From contig DASVQA010000077.1 in assembly GCA_036389375.1 (NCBI GenBank), forward strand, positions 1-23,089: 23,089 bases of DNA, in the 5' to 3' direction. Source of the stretch: QHXQ01 sp036389375. GTDB taxonomy: Bacteria; Acidobacteriota; Blastocatellia; Pyrinomonadales; Pyrinomonadaceae. The notes under the pieces are model-generated. The model was not told the DNA's origin and did no database searches. It worked only from the letters and a program-made list of their open reading frames with translations. The translations under genes and the position numbers were made by a program. Numbering within the stretch: position 1 is the first letter of the stretch; every line of letters starts with the position of its first letter. Shown here one piece after another: positions 1-7,987 of the stretch.

Positions 1-2
1 AA

Positions 3-836
3 CGCTACCCCCCACCTCACCACCTCTTCGTCACGCTCTTACTGATGTTGTCGGCCGGCGCGCTGCTGCCGGTGCGCGCACAGAAACCAAAACCGACACC
101 GGCCCGCCCGCCCGCCGCGCAACCCGCCCCGACGCCGAAGCCGAAGCCGAAGAAGACCGCGCCCGGTGCTAAAGGCTTCGAGCAGTACGCGGGGCGCGAT
201 GCTTCGGACAAACTCGTCACAGGCGCAGCGACGCGCGGCGGCATCGGCGCTAACCCCGCGCAAACGTCCTTCGACGAAGGGCAGCGCCAGTATGCCGCAC
301 ACGACCTGACGAAGGCGGCCGCCGCTTTCGCGCACGCGGCCAAACTCGCGCCGTATTGGGCCGAGGCGCATTACAGTCTGGCCATCGTCTTGGGCGAACT
401 GGATCGCTGGGCCGAGTCGGCCATCGAGTTCCAGCGTGCGCTCGATGCCAACCCGAACGAGCAGACACGCCTCTATGCCACCTACAATCTCGGCAACGCC
501 GAGCTTGATCTGGGCCACTACGACAAAGCCCTCGCCGCCTTTCAACAGACGACCAAACTCGCGCCCCTACAACCGACGCCGCACTACAACATGGCGCTCG
601 CCTATCTCGGTCTCAAACGGCCTGAAGAGGCCGCCGCGCAGTTCCAAGAAGCGATCCGGCTTAAGCCCGACTACGCCGACGCCCACTACAATCTCGGCGT
701 CCTCTACCTGCAACAAGGCCAAATCGCCGCCGCGCGCGCCGAACAGCAACGACTGAACACACTCAACGCAGCACTGGCCCGCCGCCTCGCGGCGCTGGCG
801 CAGGCAGCCAACCGGAAGCCCGCGAATCATCCTTAA
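3..836 (+). CDS. Secreted TPR-repeat protein, 5' end beyond the window
   Basis: The reading frame is open to the first base of the window. The first in-window ATG (45) would give too short a signal peptide, but the codons before it read HHLFVTLLL, so the hydrophobic core and an Ala-Gln cleavage site (VRAQ) only make sense with a start upstream; the gene is probably cut by the window edge. After the signal comes a Pro/Lys/Ala-rich linker of about 30 residues, then roughly four to five tetratricopeptide repeats (motifs such as AEAHYSLAIVLGELDRW and ADAHYNLGVLYLQQGQ) covering most of the remainder. TPR arrays are protein-binding scaffolds; a periplasmic or envelope assembly role is likely but the partner is unknown. 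It ends with TAA at 834-836. Confidence 0.85.
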   Translation, partial: RYPPPHHLFVTLLLMLSAGALLPVRAQKPKPTPARPPAAQPAPTPKPKPKKTAPGAKGFEQYAGRDASDKLVTGAATRGGIGANPAQTSFDEGQRQYAAHDLTKAAAAFAHAAKLAPYWAEAHYSLAIVLGELDRWAESAIEFQRALDANPNEQTRLYATYNLGNAELDLGHYDKALAAFQQTTKLAPLQPTPHYNMALAYLGLKRPEEAAAQFQEAIRLKPDYADAHYNLGVLYLQQGQIAAARAEQQRLNTLNAALARRLAALAQAANRKPANHP

Positions 837-1089
837 GCCCACAGGGTCAGAAGACCCGCACGCGTCGCCGCACTGCGCGACCGGGCCGCGAGAAGCGGCG
901 TGCGTTGGGAAACATAATCAAATTACAACAGAGCGCAGGGCGGAACTGTCTCTATCATTGACATCAAAAGGCAGGCACGCTCCGCCAGACAGCTTGTGCG
1001 AACACGTACCCCGGCCGGGCTGAATTGCTGGCGGCAACACAAACGTTTTGCACCTCGCGCCCTCGCAGGCGCACAAATTATTGGGGGAC

Positions 1090-1914
1090 ATGATGAAAAG
1101 AACATTGCTGTTGGTAATGTTATCGCTCGCCTGCGGCGCAGTCGTCGCCGCGCAGACGCACAAAGGGCACACTTCGGCCACGGCCGCCGGCGACGCATCC
1201 GCGAATGCCGCCAACTCGCAGGGCGAACTTGCTGCGGGCACGCGCGTCGCCGCGCAGTTGCAGCAGACGCTCGACGCGCGCAAGGCCCACGTCGGCGATC
1301 AGGTTGTGCTGAAGACGACCGAGGCCATCAAGCAGCACGGGCGGACGTTGGTGCAGAAGGGCGCGCGTCTCGTCGGGCACGTAACCGAAGTGCAGCAGCG
1401 CGCAGCGCGCAACGGCGAGTCGCGCATCGGGCTTCTCTTTGATCGCCTTGAGAGCGGCGCGCTCTCAACGCCCATCTCGGCCACTATCACTTCGATCACG
1501 CAGGCGTCGGCGCAGACAAGCGTGCTGGACGACGAAACGCTGATAGATTCGAGTGCTTCGGGCACGGCGACCGCGCGTGGCAACGCCGGCACGAGCAGCG
1601 GCGGCGGCTTGCTCGGCGGCGTCGGCAACACGCTCGGCGGTGTGGTGGGCGGCGCGACGAACACGGTTGGCGGCGTCGCCAACACGACGACGGAGGCTGC
1701 GGGGCAAGTGGTGTCGGGCACGACCACAGCGGTCGGCAACACGGCGAGCGGTGTCGGTCGCACGGTCAGGGGCTTGCGCATTTCGCAAGCGACCAGCGCC
1801 TCTGTGGCGGGCGGTTCGACGCTCTCGCTCACGGGCAGCAACCTGCACCTTGAGAAGAACACCACGTTCAATCTCACGCTCAACGAGTCGGTCAACGTCG
1901 GGCGCGCGAACTAA
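1090..1914 (+). CDS. Exported Gly-rich envelope protein of unknown function
   Basis: The 274-residue product starts at ATG 1090 (MMKRTLLL), preceded by the ribosome-binding run GGGGGA at 1083-1088; an in-frame ATG at 1048 lacks such a site. Residues 1-22 form a signal peptide (hydrophobic core, AQ cleavage). Residues about 45-130 contain LAAGTRVAAQLQQTLDARKA and GDQVVLKTTEAI, a small beta-rich module that loosely recalls the C-terminal domain of VirB10/TrbI-type envelope proteins, though I would not name it on that. Residues about 165-240 are a low-complexity stretch rich in Gly, Thr, Val and Asn with loosely repeated GGVxNT-like units. The C-terminus is short and polar. No catalytic motif is visible. 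It is probably a periplasmic or surface structural protein. Confidence 0.8.
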   Translation: MMKRTLLLVMLSLACGAVVAAQTHKGHTSATAAGDASANAANSQGELAAGTRVAAQLQQTLDARKAHVGDQVVLKTTEAIKQHGRTLVQKGARLVGHVTEVQQRAARNGESRIGLLFDRLESGALSTPISATITSITQASAQTSVLDDETLIDSSASGTATARGNAGTSSGGGLLGGVGNTLGGVVGGATNTVGGVANTTTEAAGQVVSGTTTAVGNTASGVGRTVRGLRISQATSASVAGGSTLSLTGSNLHLEKNTTFNLTLNESVNVGRAN

Positions 1915-1932
1915 AGATCGACCACGACAAGT

Positions 1933-2072
1933 CGGGCGGACAGCCCGCGCACGAGGCGACGATCGTGAGTTTGGCACTCACGTCGTCGCCTCGTGCTTTC
2001 CGCATCAGGCGGGAGCAGCATATTGCCGCAACAGCAGGGCGCGCGTTAAAGTAACGCGACGTTTAGCAAACG
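1933..2072 (+). promoter_or_regulatory. Long hairpin and two short inverted repeats upstream of the FAD oxidase gene
   Basis: A nearly perfect stem pairs 1949-1962 with 1983-1996 (14 bp) and continues, after one bulged T at 1963, with 1964-1970 against 1976-1982 (7 bp), closing a five-base loop TTGGC. It is followed by only three T residues, so it is a weak intrinsic terminator at best. A smaller stem (CGGGC at 1933-1937, GCCCG at 1943-1947) precedes it. Closer to the next gene are CGCGTTA-AAG-TAACGCG (2042-2058) and CGTTT-AGC-AAACG (2060-2072), which could be operator half-sites. Function is inferred only from position between the stop at 1914 and the start at 2088. Confidence 0.55.
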
Positions 2073-2087
2073 CATTTCAGCTTCGGA

Positions 2088-3521
2088 ATGAGCATGAGTC
2101 GTCATCACGACAGACCGGTAGGCACAGGGCGCGCGCGTACAACCGCGTCCGATCAGGAAGTGCTGGCGCGTTTGCGCGCCATCGTCGGCGCGGAGCATGT
2201 GCTGGTGGACGCGGACAAGGTTGAGCCTTACGCGCAGGATGCGGTGAAGGAGAAGTTTCCGCCCGAAGCGGTCGTGCTGCCGCAGACGACCGACGAGGTC
2301 GCGGCCGTCATGCGTCTGGCCAACGAGCGGCTGTTTCCCGTCACGGCGCGCGGCGGCGGCGTGGGCTACACGGGCGGCGCTGTGCCGGTGGACGGCGGCA
2401 TCGTCATCGGCACGGATCGCATGCACCGCATTAGAGAGATCAATGTGGACGATGCTTACGTCGTGACCGAGCCGGGCGTAACGACCTACGCGCTGCAACA
2501 GGCGGTCGAGCAGCACGGCCTGTTCTACCCGCCTGACCCTGCGTCCTACAAGAACTCTTTCATCGGCGGCAACATCGCTGAGAATGCGGGCGGCATACGC
2601 TCTGCGAAGTATGGCGTGACGAAGCATTACGTGCTCGGGCTTGAAGTCGTCACGCCCACAGGCGAGATCATTCGCACGGGCGGACGCACGAGCAAGAACG
2701 TCGTCGGCTTCGATCTGACAGGTCTCATCTGCGGCTCCGAAGGCATGCTCGGCATTATTACCGAAGCGACGCTGCGTTTGCTGCCCCTGCCCGGCGCGAC
2801 GCGCACCGTGCGCGCCACCTTCAAGACGATGACTGCGGCGTGCGCCTGCGTCCCGCGCTTCAATCACGCGCGCGTCGTGCCGGTGGCGATTGAAGTTCTG
2901 GATCGCAACGCGATCCGCGCCGTCGAAGCCGAGTTCGCCTTCGGGTTGGACAAGGACGCGGGCGCGCTGCTGCTCGTCGCGGTTGACGGCGAGCCGGCAG
3001 AGGTGGCGCGCGCGGCCGAAATCGTCGAACAGGTGATGCGTGCGGGCGGCGGCTACGACGTGCTTGCCGCCGCGACACGCGCGGACGAGGAAAAACTCTG
3101 GGACGTGCGCCGCGCGCTCTCGCCTGCGATCAAGAAGTTCGGCACGATGAAGTTTAACGAGGACGTGGTCGTGCCGCGCTCGCGCGTGCCCGAGTTGATC
3201 GCACGCGTCGAGGCTATCGGCGCGGAGTTCAACACGTTCGTCGTCAACTTCGGGCACGCGGGCGACGGTAACATTCACGTCAACTTCATGTGCGACCGCG
3301 ACGATGCGGCGGCGATGCAGCGCGCCCGCGCCGCCGTCGGCGCAACCTTCGCCGTCGCCGTCGAACTTGGCGGCACAATCAGCGGCGAGCACGGCATCGG
3401 CTACGTCAAAGCGCCCTACATCGAGATGGCGCTCGGCGCAGCCACGATTACCGCGATGAAACGCATCAAGCACGCGCTCGATCCAAACGGCATTCTGAAT
3501 CCGGGCAAGATGTTCATGTGA
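2088..3521 (+). CDS. glcD: FAD-linked oxidase, glycolate oxidase subunit GlcD / D-lactate dehydrogenase type
   Basis: This 477-residue flavoprotein has the two-domain layout of the GlcD/D-lactate dehydrogenase branch of the vanillyl-alcohol oxidase superfamily. The FAD_binding_4 domain lies at about residues 50-230, with PQTTDEVAAVMRLAN, the diphosphate-binding loop ARGGGVGYTGGAVP, and SYKNSFIGGNIAENAGG. The C-terminal substrate/FAD domain holds NFGHAGDGNIHVNFM and GEHGIGYVKAPYI, the conserved metal- and substrate-binding His signatures. Length is normal for the family. It should oxidise a short 2-hydroxy acid (glycolate or D-lactate) to the 2-oxo acid. No glcE or glcF partner lies nearby, so a stand-alone D-lactate dehydrogenase is equally possible and the symbol is family-level. 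Start is the ATG at 2088; GGA lies just upstream but there is no strong Shine-Dalgarno. Confidence 0.9.
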   Translation: MSMSRHHDRPVGTGRARTTASDQEVLARLRAIVGAEHVLVDADKVEPYAQDAVKEKFPPEAVVLPQTTDEVAAVMRLANERLFPVTARGGGVGYTGGAVPVDGGIVIGTDRMHRIREINVDDAYVVTEPGVTTYALQQAVEQHGLFYPPDPASYKNSFIGGNIAENAGGIRSAKYGVTKHYVLGLEVVTPTGEIIRTGGRTSKNVVGFDLTGLICGSEGMLGIITEATLRLLPLPGATRTVRATFKTMTAACACVPRFNHARVVPVAIEVLDRNAIRAVEAEFAFGLDKDAGALLLVAVDGEPAEVARAAEIVEQVMRAGGGYDVLAAATRADEEKLWDVRRALSPAIKKFGTMKFNEDVVVPRSRVPELIARVEAIGAEFNTFVVNFGHAGDGNIHVNFMCDRDDAAAMQRARAAVGATFAVAVELGGTISGEHGIGYVKAPYIEMALGAATITAMKRIKHALDPNGILNPGKMFM

Positions 3522-3531
3522 TAAAAGCAGC

Positions 3532-3597
3532 GCCGAGTGACAAGCGACAAGTTAAAGACTTGGCCGCCGGCCCGGCACTCGACACCTGTCACTCGGC
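3532..3597 (+). repeat. Intergenic heptad inverted repeat, site A
   Basis: An 11-base perfect inverted repeat (GCCGAGTGACA at 3532-3542, TGTCACTCGGC at 3587-3597) fills the 86-base gap between the oxidase stop (3519-3521) and the next ATG (3608). The left arm continues in 7-base units: AGTGACA at 3536, AGCGACA at 3543, AGTTAAA at 3550. The right side contains GGCACTC at 3574 and 3595, exactly 21 bases (three heptads) apart, with GTCACTC between. No ribosome-binding site separates the element from the next start. Confidence 0.7.
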
Positions 3598-3607
3598 ACT
3601 CACTCTT

Positions 3608-4207
3608 ATGCTTTCTGTTCTCATTGAACTGCAACGCTTGAAGCGGCTCGACCGGACGGGTTGGGTGCTGCGCGGACTTGCGCCGGGCGCTGAGTCGGTG
3701 GGCGCGCACACTTATGGCGTGGCCATTACGGCGATGCTGTTGGCGGACGAGGTGCGGGCGCGGGGCGGCGCGCTGGATGTTGAGCGCGTGCTGCGGCTGG
3801 CGCTCATACACGATTGGGCGGAGACGCGCATGGGCGATCTGCCGCGCACGGCCGCAGAGTATTTCGGCGCGGCGGCAAGGCAGCGGGCCGAGCGCGCGGC
3901 GTTTGACGACATGGTCGCAGCCTTAGGCGCGGCGCTCGGGCGCGAGTACAGCGCGTGGCATGAAGAGTATGAGACGCGCGCGAGCGTGGAAGCGCGCTTG
4001 GTGAAGGCGGCGGACATTATCGATCTGCTCGCGCAGGCGTTCGTGTTCGAGCGCGCGGGCGCACGCGGATTGGATGAGTTCTGGGCGGCGGCCGAGACGC
4101 GCGACTTCGGGTTGGAGGGGGTGGCGGCTGAGGTGGTGACGGATGCGCTGGCGGCGCTCGTGACGGCGCGGGCGGCGCTCGATGAACGTGGGCGCGAGGA
4201 TCGTTGA
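3608..4207 (+). CDS. HD-domain phosphohydrolase, HDDC2/YfbR-like
   Basis: The 199-residue protein starts at ATG 3608. It carries the metal-binding HD-superfamily pattern: His in ESVGAHTYGVAI (about residues 29-40), the HD pair in LALIHDWAETRMGDLP (about 67-82), and Asp in VKAADIIDLLAQAFVFE (about 138-154). The spacing and the E..MGD sequence after the HD pair are typical of HD_3 proteins such as YfbR (5'-deoxynucleotidase) and HDDC2, which dephosphorylate deoxynucleoside 5'-monophosphates. Length agrees with the family. The substrate is inferred, not shown. The frame stays open upstream inside the oxidase gene, but that extension is out-of-frame oxidase sequence plus the intergenic repeat. 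The stop overlaps the next start (TGATG), so the two are probably translationally coupled. Confidence 0.82.
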   Translation: MLSVLIELQRLKRLDRTGWVLRGLAPGAESVGAHTYGVAITAMLLADEVRARGGALDVERVLRLALIHDWAETRMGDLPRTAAEYFGAAARQRAERAAFDDMVAALGAALGREYSAWHEEYETRASVEARLVKAADIIDLLAQAFVFERAGARGLDEFWAAAETRDFGLEGVAAEVVTDALAALVTARAALDERGREDR

Positions 4208-4671
4208 TGAACGTTCTGCGGCGGGCGTGTGCGCTCGCGTTAAGCAGCGGGTGGCTTGAATCTCTGACCGCGCACCTGTCGTGGCGCGGCGCGGCGTGGG
4301 GCGTCGGCCTCTTTGCGCTGACCTTCTCGTTGAGCCTCGCGGTGACGGCGTTGGTGCTGGTCAAATTGCCGGCCAACTATTTCAGCGCATCGCACAAGTT
4401 CGTGTTCTTCGCCGGTCGCTCGCCGGCCGTGCGCGTCCTTGGTTTGATCGGCAAGAACATATTGGGCGCGGTGCTCTTTGTGCTGGGCGTCATCATGTCG
4501 CTGCCGGGCGTGCCGGGGCAGGGCATCCTGACGATCCTGCTGGGTCTCATGCTGCTGGATATTCCGGGCAAGCACCGGCTGGAAAAAAAGATCGTCAGCC
4601 GCCCCAAAGTGCTACGCACGATCAACCGCATCCGCGCGCGCTACCACAAACCGCCCTTGACGCTCGACTAG
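4207..4671 (+). CDS. Small integral membrane protein, PGPGW/TIGR02611-like
   Basis: The protein is 154 residues from ATG 4207, which shares its A with the TGA of the preceding gene; a TTG one codon earlier is also possible. Hydrophobic segments lie at about residues 30-55 and 80-120. The second includes LGVIMSLPGVPGQGILTILLGLMLLDIPGKHRLEKKI, which fits the conserved core of the PGPGW putative transmembrane family (Pro-Gly rich turn, then a basic tail). A basic C-terminus (RTINRIRARYHK) suggests a cytoplasmic tail. The family has no established function. The overlap with the HD gene implies co-expression. Confidence 0.7.
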   Translation: MNVLRRACALALSSGWLESLTAHLSWRGAAWGVGLFALTFSLSLAVTALVLVKLPANYFSASHKFVFFAGRSPAVRVLGLIGKNILGAVLFVLGVIMSLPGVPGQGILTILLGLMLLDIPGKHRLEKKIVSRPKVLRTINRIRARYHKPPLTLD

Positions 4672-4691
4672 CGCGCGCCCACATGCGCTAG
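4668..4691. terminator. Inverted repeat spanning two convergent stop codons
   Basis: CTAGCGC at 4668-4674 pairs with GCGCTAG at 4685-4691 around a 10-base loop. The stop codon of each convergent gene lies inside one arm, and only 16 bases separate the genes. No T-run follows on either strand, so intrinsic termination is uncertain. Confidence 0.3.
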
Positions 4692-5581
4692 CGCCGGGCT
4701 GCACGCGCTTCAGCCTGTGTCCAACCTGTCAACCCCTCGCGCAGCATGACGACCTGCCGAAAACCAAGTTCGGCCATGATCTGTTGCGCCGCGCGTCCCT
4801 TGCCATCGTCCGTGCAGTGACCGCAGTCGGCATAGACGACGACCCGCTTGTTCGATGGCTGCAACTCGTTGGGCGCGCGTATGCCCAACTCGTCGAGCGG
4901 GATGTTGAGTGCGCCGGGGATGTGCTGGCGGGCGAAGTCTGCGCGTGGCCGCACGTCAACGAGCAGCACCTGCTCGTGGCGCGCGAGCGCGGCGCGCAAC
5001 TCGGCCGCATCGATGCTCGGCGGCTTGTTCGTCTGACCCTGTGCGCGATCATCCATCAGTTGCAGCGCCTGCCACACCTCTGATTCGTCGTCGTCGTTCA
5101 GTTGCCCGACCCACGCTTTAACGACCGCGCCTTTGTCGTCCACCACGAGCAGCGTCGGCGTGCCACCGACGCCGATGTTAGCCAGCGGCGCTTGGTACAC
5201 GCCAGCTACGCTCAGCCCTAAGGCTTGCAGATAGCGTTGCGCTTCGGCGCTCTCTTCCGGAAAGACCGCGAGCAGTTTGGTGTCGGCCTGACGCGCGAGC
5301 GTCTGCGCGAGCCGTTGATAGAAGGGGGCGCTCTGCGTGCAGTAGCGACAGTGCGTGGAGAGGGCCAGCAGCACGGTGCGCCCCTGCTTGGCCCAGTCAA
5401 CGGCGGGCAGCGTAGGGTGGCTGCCGATGAGGGCGGCCGGCTCAAGCGTGCCGCGCGGGCGGGGTGCAGGTGTGGGCGGGAAGAAGTGGCGTCTGATGGC
5501 GAGCGCGCCGAGCAACAAGGCCAGCGTGATGATGGCGATGTTGGCACACAGTTCGATTCTCTTAGGGTTAATGAGGCGCAT
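4688..5581 (-). CDS. Membrane-anchored thioredoxin-like/rhodanese fusion protein
   Basis: This 297-residue protein has an N-terminal membrane anchor (about residues 11-30), then a thioredoxin-fold domain at about 55-175 with the redox motif CRYC (78-81) and the cis-Pro loop GVGGTPTLLVVDD. A rhodanese domain follows at about 188-295 (VLLVDVRPRADFARQHIPGA, then the active-site loop starting at Cys253, ADCGHCTDDG). The loop is unusual because it holds a second Cys (256) three residues after the expected nucleophile. The domains are predicted to lie on the periplasmic side. The fusion suggests thiol/persulfide chemistry in the envelope, for instance reduction of a persulfide on the rhodanese Cys by the CxxC pair. 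No ribosome-binding site is obvious at the start. Confidence 0.82.
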   Translation of the reverse strand: MRLINPKRIELCANIAIITLALLLGALAIRRHFFPPTPAPRPRGTLEPAALIGSHPTLPAVDWAKQGRTVLLALSTHCRYCTQSAPFYQRLAQTLARQADTKLLAVFPEESAEAQRYLQALGLSVAGVYQAPLANIGVGGTPTLLVVDDKGAVVKAWVGQLNDDDESEVWQALQLMDDRAQGQTNKPPSIDAAELRAALARHEQVLLVDVRPRADFARQHIPGALNIPLDELGIRAPNELQPSNKRVVVYADCGHCTDDGKGRAAQQIMAELGFRQVVMLREGLTGWTQAEARAARR

Positions 5582-5626
5582 GAATTTAGCGTGGCTGAGG
5601 TAAGTGCAGGTGCTTAGGTGAGGTGC

Positions 5627-5649
5627 GTCGCCGGGCTTAACCCGGCGAC
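5627..5649 (-). terminator. Hairpin enclosing the stop codon of the TonB-C gene
   Basis: GTCGCCGGG (5627-5635) and CCCGGCGAC (5641-5649) form a 9-bp GC stem with a five-base loop. The TAA stop of the upstream minus-strand gene (5637-5639) lies in the loop. There is no U-run downstream, so it may stabilise or separate transcripts rather than terminate fully. Confidence 0.4.
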
Positions 5650-6074
5650 TCGTTCTCGGTGAACTGCTCCGGGTGCTTCACGCGCCCCTTGCCGCGCTCG
5701 ATCACGAAATAGAAGGTCAACTTGCCGCGAATCGGCACGGCCTTGCCGCCGATGGTCGCGGGCTTGAACTGCCACTGACGCACGGCCACCGCCACCGCTT
5801 CTTTCGTGAGCGCGTCCGGCGATTCCAGCACTTCCGCTTGCTTGACGCTGCCCTGCGCGTCCACGTCTATTTGAGCGACGGCGACGCCCTTTGCGCGGCG
5901 CTGGCGCGAGGCTTCAGGATAATCGGGCAGCACCAGCTTGACGGCGTATTTCCGCAGCGTCGCTTCGGTGACGACGACGTAGCGCGGCGTCTGCGCACGC
6001 GCCGGCACGAGGGCGCACGCCAGCACGAGCGCCCCGAACAGCGACCGGCGCAACCAACTGTGTGCGATGTTCAT
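5637..6074 (-). CDS. Exported protein with a TonB C-terminal domain
   Basis: The 145-residue protein has a signal peptide (residues 1-27, cleaving after ARA) and a single TonB C-terminal domain at about 45-130: YPEASRQRRAKGVAVAQIDVDAQG, then VRQWQFKPATIGGKAVPIRGKLTFYF. The invariant W-x-F-x-P-A pattern and following strand are clear. It lacks the cytoplasmic tail, lasting membrane anchor and Pro-rich spacer of true TonB, so it is a free periplasmic TonB-C domain, a type that usually has no defined role in energy transduction. Start is supported by AAGGAG eight bases upstream of the ATG. Confidence 0.85.
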   Translation of the reverse strand: MNIAHSWLRRSLFGALVLACALVPARAQTPRYVVVTEATLRKYAVKLVLPDYPEASRQRRAKGVAVAQIDVDAQGSVKQAEVLESPDALTKEAVAVAVRQWQFKPATIGGKAVPIRGKLTFYFVIERGKGRVKHPEQFTENESPG

Positions 6075-6129
6075 AAGCTTTACTCCTTGTCTTTAAGCCT
6101 GTAGCGGTGTCGGCTAGCGCGGCTCGTCT

Positions 6130-7938
6130 TTAAGGCGTTTTGCTTTTCGGTATGCCGGCCAGCGTCCCTTCGGAGAGCGCGCGCAGGGCCGTGCCGAGCA
6201 TCTGCTCCTGTTTGAGATTCAGCACGGCCGCCTCCGTGCCCTGCGGATCGACGGCGTAGAGTTGTCGTATGGCGGCGCTCGCGTGTTCGTTGTTCATCCC
6301 GTAGAGCGTGAACTGAAAGGCCCGCCCGCCAACCTCAACCGTCTCTGCCCAACGCACGGGCCGGGCCGGCGCGCTGTTGAGCGCCTTGATGGCCTCGTTG
6401 AGCAACTGTAGCCCGATGGCGGCGTCGCCGCGTGCGGCCTCGCCGGCCAAGGCGAACAGCAGTTGTGGCTGGCGCGGGTCGTCGAGCCGGCGCACGTCCT
6501 TCAGAGCGGCGTTGATGGCCTCATCGGTGCGGTCGCGGGCGGTCGTCTTATTGCGCGCGCGCGCAACGGCCAACCAGAGCAGGGCGCGTTCGATGCCCGG
6601 CGCGAGTTTGCCGGCGGCCTCTTCCGCCGCATCGAGCGCGCCGCGTTCCAACTGTTTGTAGGCGGCGGCGGCGACGATCAAGTTGAGCACCTTACCGCGC
6701 ACCGTCAGGTCTCGGACGCGCTCGGCGACGATGCGTGCGTGGGCGAAGTCGCTGGCCGCGCACAGCCCGTTAGCGAGCATGACGGCCTGCTGGTCGTGCG
6801 CCACCTGCTCGTGGATGGTGTCCACCTCACGGAGCGTATCGTCAAAGGTGTAGTTCTCATCCGGCGCGAGTTCGTCATAGGCGGACGCTTGCGTGAGCGT
6901 CTGCGGCACGTCCGGCGTCAATCCCTGAAGCACGGTCGTAAAGCGCGGTGCTAGTTCAGGGGCGAAGCGCTGTGCGTGCGGCAGCAGTTGGTAGGCGGTG
7001 ACGTAATAGAGTTTCTGTTGCTGCGGGTCTAAGACGCGGCGGGCGAGGATATCGGCGGCCGTGCTGAGATAGGCGCGCACGGCCGTCTCCGACACGTTTG
7101 GCCGCGCCAGTCCCAAGTTGATCGCGCCGACGCCGCCGATAGATTGCATGATAAACGCACCTTGATCCTCAAGCTCCTGATTCATGAACGGCGCGGTGAA
7201 CACATAGACGCCAAATTCCATCAAGGTCTGGCCATCTACTGCCGGCTCGTTCGCCAGGCGGCTGAGCGTCGTCAGGTACAACTCGTCGGCCTGCGGCTCT
7301 GACTGGCGGCGCAGCCGGAGCAGAAAGCCGACCATCTGCCGCGATGCGCCCGCGTGCAAACTGCGCGTGGCGAACTCGACCGCGTCCGACACCTTGTTCG
7401 CGGCGAGCAGATTGTTCGCCGCCCATTGATTGGCGAACGCGCGGTCGGCGGCGGACGTGGCGGTCGCGGCGAAGGTGCGGGCGAGCGTGGCGTCGCGGCG
7501 CGCAACGGCCGCGACGATGATGGTGCGCAGTTCGAGCAGCTTGCCCGCCGACAGCTTGGGGCTGTTGCCGGTGTCGTCGGCTCTCAGCGTGTTGAAATAC
7601 TGTTGCGTGATCTCGAAGATGTGACGGGCATAGGGTGCATCATAGGCCCAGAGCAGATCGCCCATGCCGAGCAGCGTGCGAATCTTCGGCTCGGCATCGT
7701 GGAAGGCTTGCGCGCGTTCGGCGAAGCCTTGTACGCGCAGCAGCGCCGTCCGCCGCTGTTGCTCTAAAATTTCACTGCGCGAGTTGTTAGTGGAGAGCTT
7801 GTCACGAGACGAGGTGGGCGAGAACTTCTGCGCGGCTGCTGGTTGTTGTTGGGCGAGGCAGGTGGGCACGAGCAGGAACAGCAGCGGCAGACCAGTCCGC
7901 GCCAGACATCTGCGCGAGATACATCGAACGGGCTTCAT
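6130..7938 (-). CDS. Large secreted helical protein of unknown function
   Basis: The product is 602 residues from the ATG at 7938, chosen because GGAGAGG sits just upstream and because MKPVRCISRRC followed by LPLLFLLVPTCLAQ is a good signal peptide; the frame is open for 34 more codons upstream but that stretch is leader. The mature protein is almost entirely helical, rich in Ala, Leu, Arg and Gln, with no Cys-rich or catalytic motif I recognise. Segments such as AYQLLPHAQRFAPELAPRF and EVDTIHEQVAHDQQAVMLANGLC read like helical hairpin repeats of a TPR-like solenoid, but no clean TPR consensus can be placed. It may be a periplasmic scaffold. It lies upstream of the TonB-C gene on the same strand, 55 bases away. 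Confidence 0.8.
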   Translation of the reverse strand: MKPVRCISRRCLARTGLPLLFLLVPTCLAQQQPAAAQKFSPTSSRDKLSTNNSRSEILEQQRRTALLRVQGFAERAQAFHDAEPKIRTLLGMGDLLWAYDAPYARHIFEITQQYFNTLRADDTGNSPKLSAGKLLELRTIIVAAVARRDATLARTFAATATSAADRAFANQWAANNLLAANKVSDAVEFATRSLHAGASRQMVGFLLRLRRQSEPQADELYLTTLSRLANEPAVDGQTLMEFGVYVFTAPFMNQELEDQGAFIMQSIGGVGAINLGLARPNVSETAVRAYLSTAADILARRVLDPQQQKLYYVTAYQLLPHAQRFAPELAPRFTTVLQGLTPDVPQTLTQASAYDELAPDENYTFDDTLREVDTIHEQVAHDQQAVMLANGLCAASDFAHARIVAERVRDLTVRGKVLNLIVAAAAYKQLERGALDAAEEAAGKLAPGIERALLWLAVARARNKTTARDRTDEAINAALKDVRRLDDPRQPQLLFALAGEAARGDAAIGLQLLNEAIKALNSAPARPVRWAETVEVGGRAFQFTLYGMNNEHASAAIRQLYAVDPQGTEAAVLNLKQEQMLGTALRALSEGTLAGIPKSKTP

Positions 7939-7987
7939 GTCCTCTCCTTCTGTGGCGGGCCGCACCCGGCGAATTGATTGCCCGCTT

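Noticed and set aside
2046..3473. A 475-codon minus-strand ORF opposite the FAD oxidase gene
   Set aside because: It is a mirror frame of a clear GlcD-type gene, His/Arg/Ala-rich and without any domain; long antisense frames are expected in GC-rich DNA.
3290..3607. Extended N-terminus for the HD-domain protein
   Set aside because: The extra codons are an out-of-frame Arg-rich reading of the FAD oxidase gene and the repeat; the HD family length fits the ATG at 3608.
5582..5626. Several ACCT/AGGT copies between the TonB-C and rhodanese genes
   Set aside because: The spacing of the copies is irregular (5, 8 and 10 bases) and there is no complementary arm, so it was not counted as a heptad element.
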